A stretch of DNA of 5,518 nt from Desulfobacterales bacterium C00003060 (GTDB taxonomy: Bacteria; Desulfobacterota; Desulfobacteria; Desulfobacterales; C00003060), in the NCBI GenBank assembly GCA_001751085.1, contig MAXP01000032.1:1-5518 (forward strand), in the 5' to 3' direction. The position numbers and the translations under genes are program-made. This document shows, piece by piece, positions 5,125-5,518 of the stretch (the stretch's first letter is position 1; each line of letters starts with the position of its first letter). Below the pieces are notes generated by a model, which worked only from the letters and a program-made list of their open reading frames with translations, made no database searches and had not been told where the DNA came from.

Positions 5125-5518
5125 TTGAATCTGCCTTATCTTCAAACCACCACTCATCTGAAGCGGTATCCAGAATTTGCTTTGCCAGGGATTGTCCAGC
5201 GCTGGTTCGCAGCCGGCCCACCACATGCGGGAGCCAGGCCCTGGGCCCATTGTTTCCTGCGTCATGCAAGGCTTTCAGTTCCAAGACAAGCGCCAACTGG
5301 TCTGCGTCGTGGGCAAGTTTGGCTTCCAGGCTCTTTGCCCCATTGAACTCTTCAATAAGATCGGCTACCGCCTTACCAAAGGGAAGATCCTTAGTAAGGT
5401 CAGCAATAGCCTTGGATTCGTCTACCGCAAGGTACTTCTTTTGAACATAGTTGAGATCCCCGATTCTTGCCTCAGCGAGATCGTGAATCAGGCACATTTG
5501 AAGAAGCTTGAGAGGGTC
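5114..5518 (-). CDS. HD-domain phosphohydrolase, HDDC2/YfbR-like, 5' end outside the window
   Basis: The frame is open to the right edge of the window, so the start is not visible; 134 codons and the TGA stop (5116-5114) are seen. The HD motif IHDLAEARIGD appears at visible residues 11-21, with His12 and Asp13 as metal ligands. HDADQLALVLE (70-80) supplies the later conserved aspartate, and the protein ends near DEWWFEDK. This pattern fits the HD_3-type family containing YfbR and human HDDC2, metal-dependent 5'-nucleotidases acting on deoxynucleoside monophosphates. The first metal-binding His of such proteins would lie upstream of the window. The family normally has about 180-200 residues, so roughly a third is missing. 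An internal ATG exists at 5497, but it falls just before the HD motif and would remove part of the fold, so it is not the start. The gene overlaps holB by 11 bases, which fits a nucleotide-supply or clean-up role beside replication. The substrate is inferred. Confidence 0.85.
   Translation of the reverse strand, partial: DPLKLLQMCLIHDLAEARIGDLNYVQKKYLAVDESKAIADLTKDLPFGKAVADLIEEFNGAKSLEAKLAHDADQLALVLELKALHDAGNNGPRAWLPHVVGRLRTSAGQSLAKQILDTASDEWWFEDKADSNEA

Noticed and set aside
5125..5265. N-terminal extension of holB by 47 codons
   Set aside because: The extra residues lie inside the HD gene in another frame and are unlike delta' proteins. ATG at 5124 puts the conserved start at the normal distance.

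Overview
The window looks like a chromosomal housekeeping segment of a deltaproteobacterial-type anaerobe (Desulfobacterota, sulfate-reducer-like). This placement is inference. It rests on the protein flavour (an IHF-beta-like HU protein with GLCSF and FFKCGKEL motifs, a PSP1/RicT protein, a MetRS with a fused C-terminal tRNA-binding domain), on an AAGCT-rich heptamer repeat, and on moderate base composition. I see no insertion sequence, integrase, phage gene, CRISPR array, tRNA or rRNA.

Left part, + strand (1-957): an AT-rich leader of about 288 bases carries a sigma70-type promoter and, further upstream, an exact match to the IHF consensus inside a 7-bp inverted repeat. It leads into a two-gene operon. 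The first gene is an HU/IHF-family DNA-bending protein. The second is a small, very lysine-rich protein with a coiled-coil-like N-terminus, a histone-H1-like linker and a C-terminal winged-helix-like domain. Both have strong Shine-Dalgarno sites and probably make nucleoid-associated proteins together.

Middle (958-1156): a convergent intergenic gap of 199 bases with no gene and no convincing intrinsic terminator.

Right part, - strand (5518 down to 1157): a cluster read in the order HD-domain phosphohydrolase (5' end beyond the window) > holB (DNA polymerase III delta') > ricT (PSP1-domain Fe-S protein) > metG (methionyl-tRNA synthetase). The HD gene and holB overlap by 11 bases. ricT and metG overlap by four bases (TTGA), so metG starts at TTG behind a good Shine-Dalgarno site. 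holB and ricT are separated by 198 bases holding a tandem 7-base repeat of about eight units. The holB-yaaT(ricT) adjacency with a nearby methionyl-tRNA synthetase gene recalls the Bacillus subtilis holB-yaaT...metS region, so this is an old replication/translation neighbourhood.

Nothing here is clearly a new defence or mobile system. The items most worth a second look are the nucleoid-protein pair with its possible IHF autoregulatory site, the heptamer repeat inside the holB-ricT gap, and the TTG-started, coupled metG.
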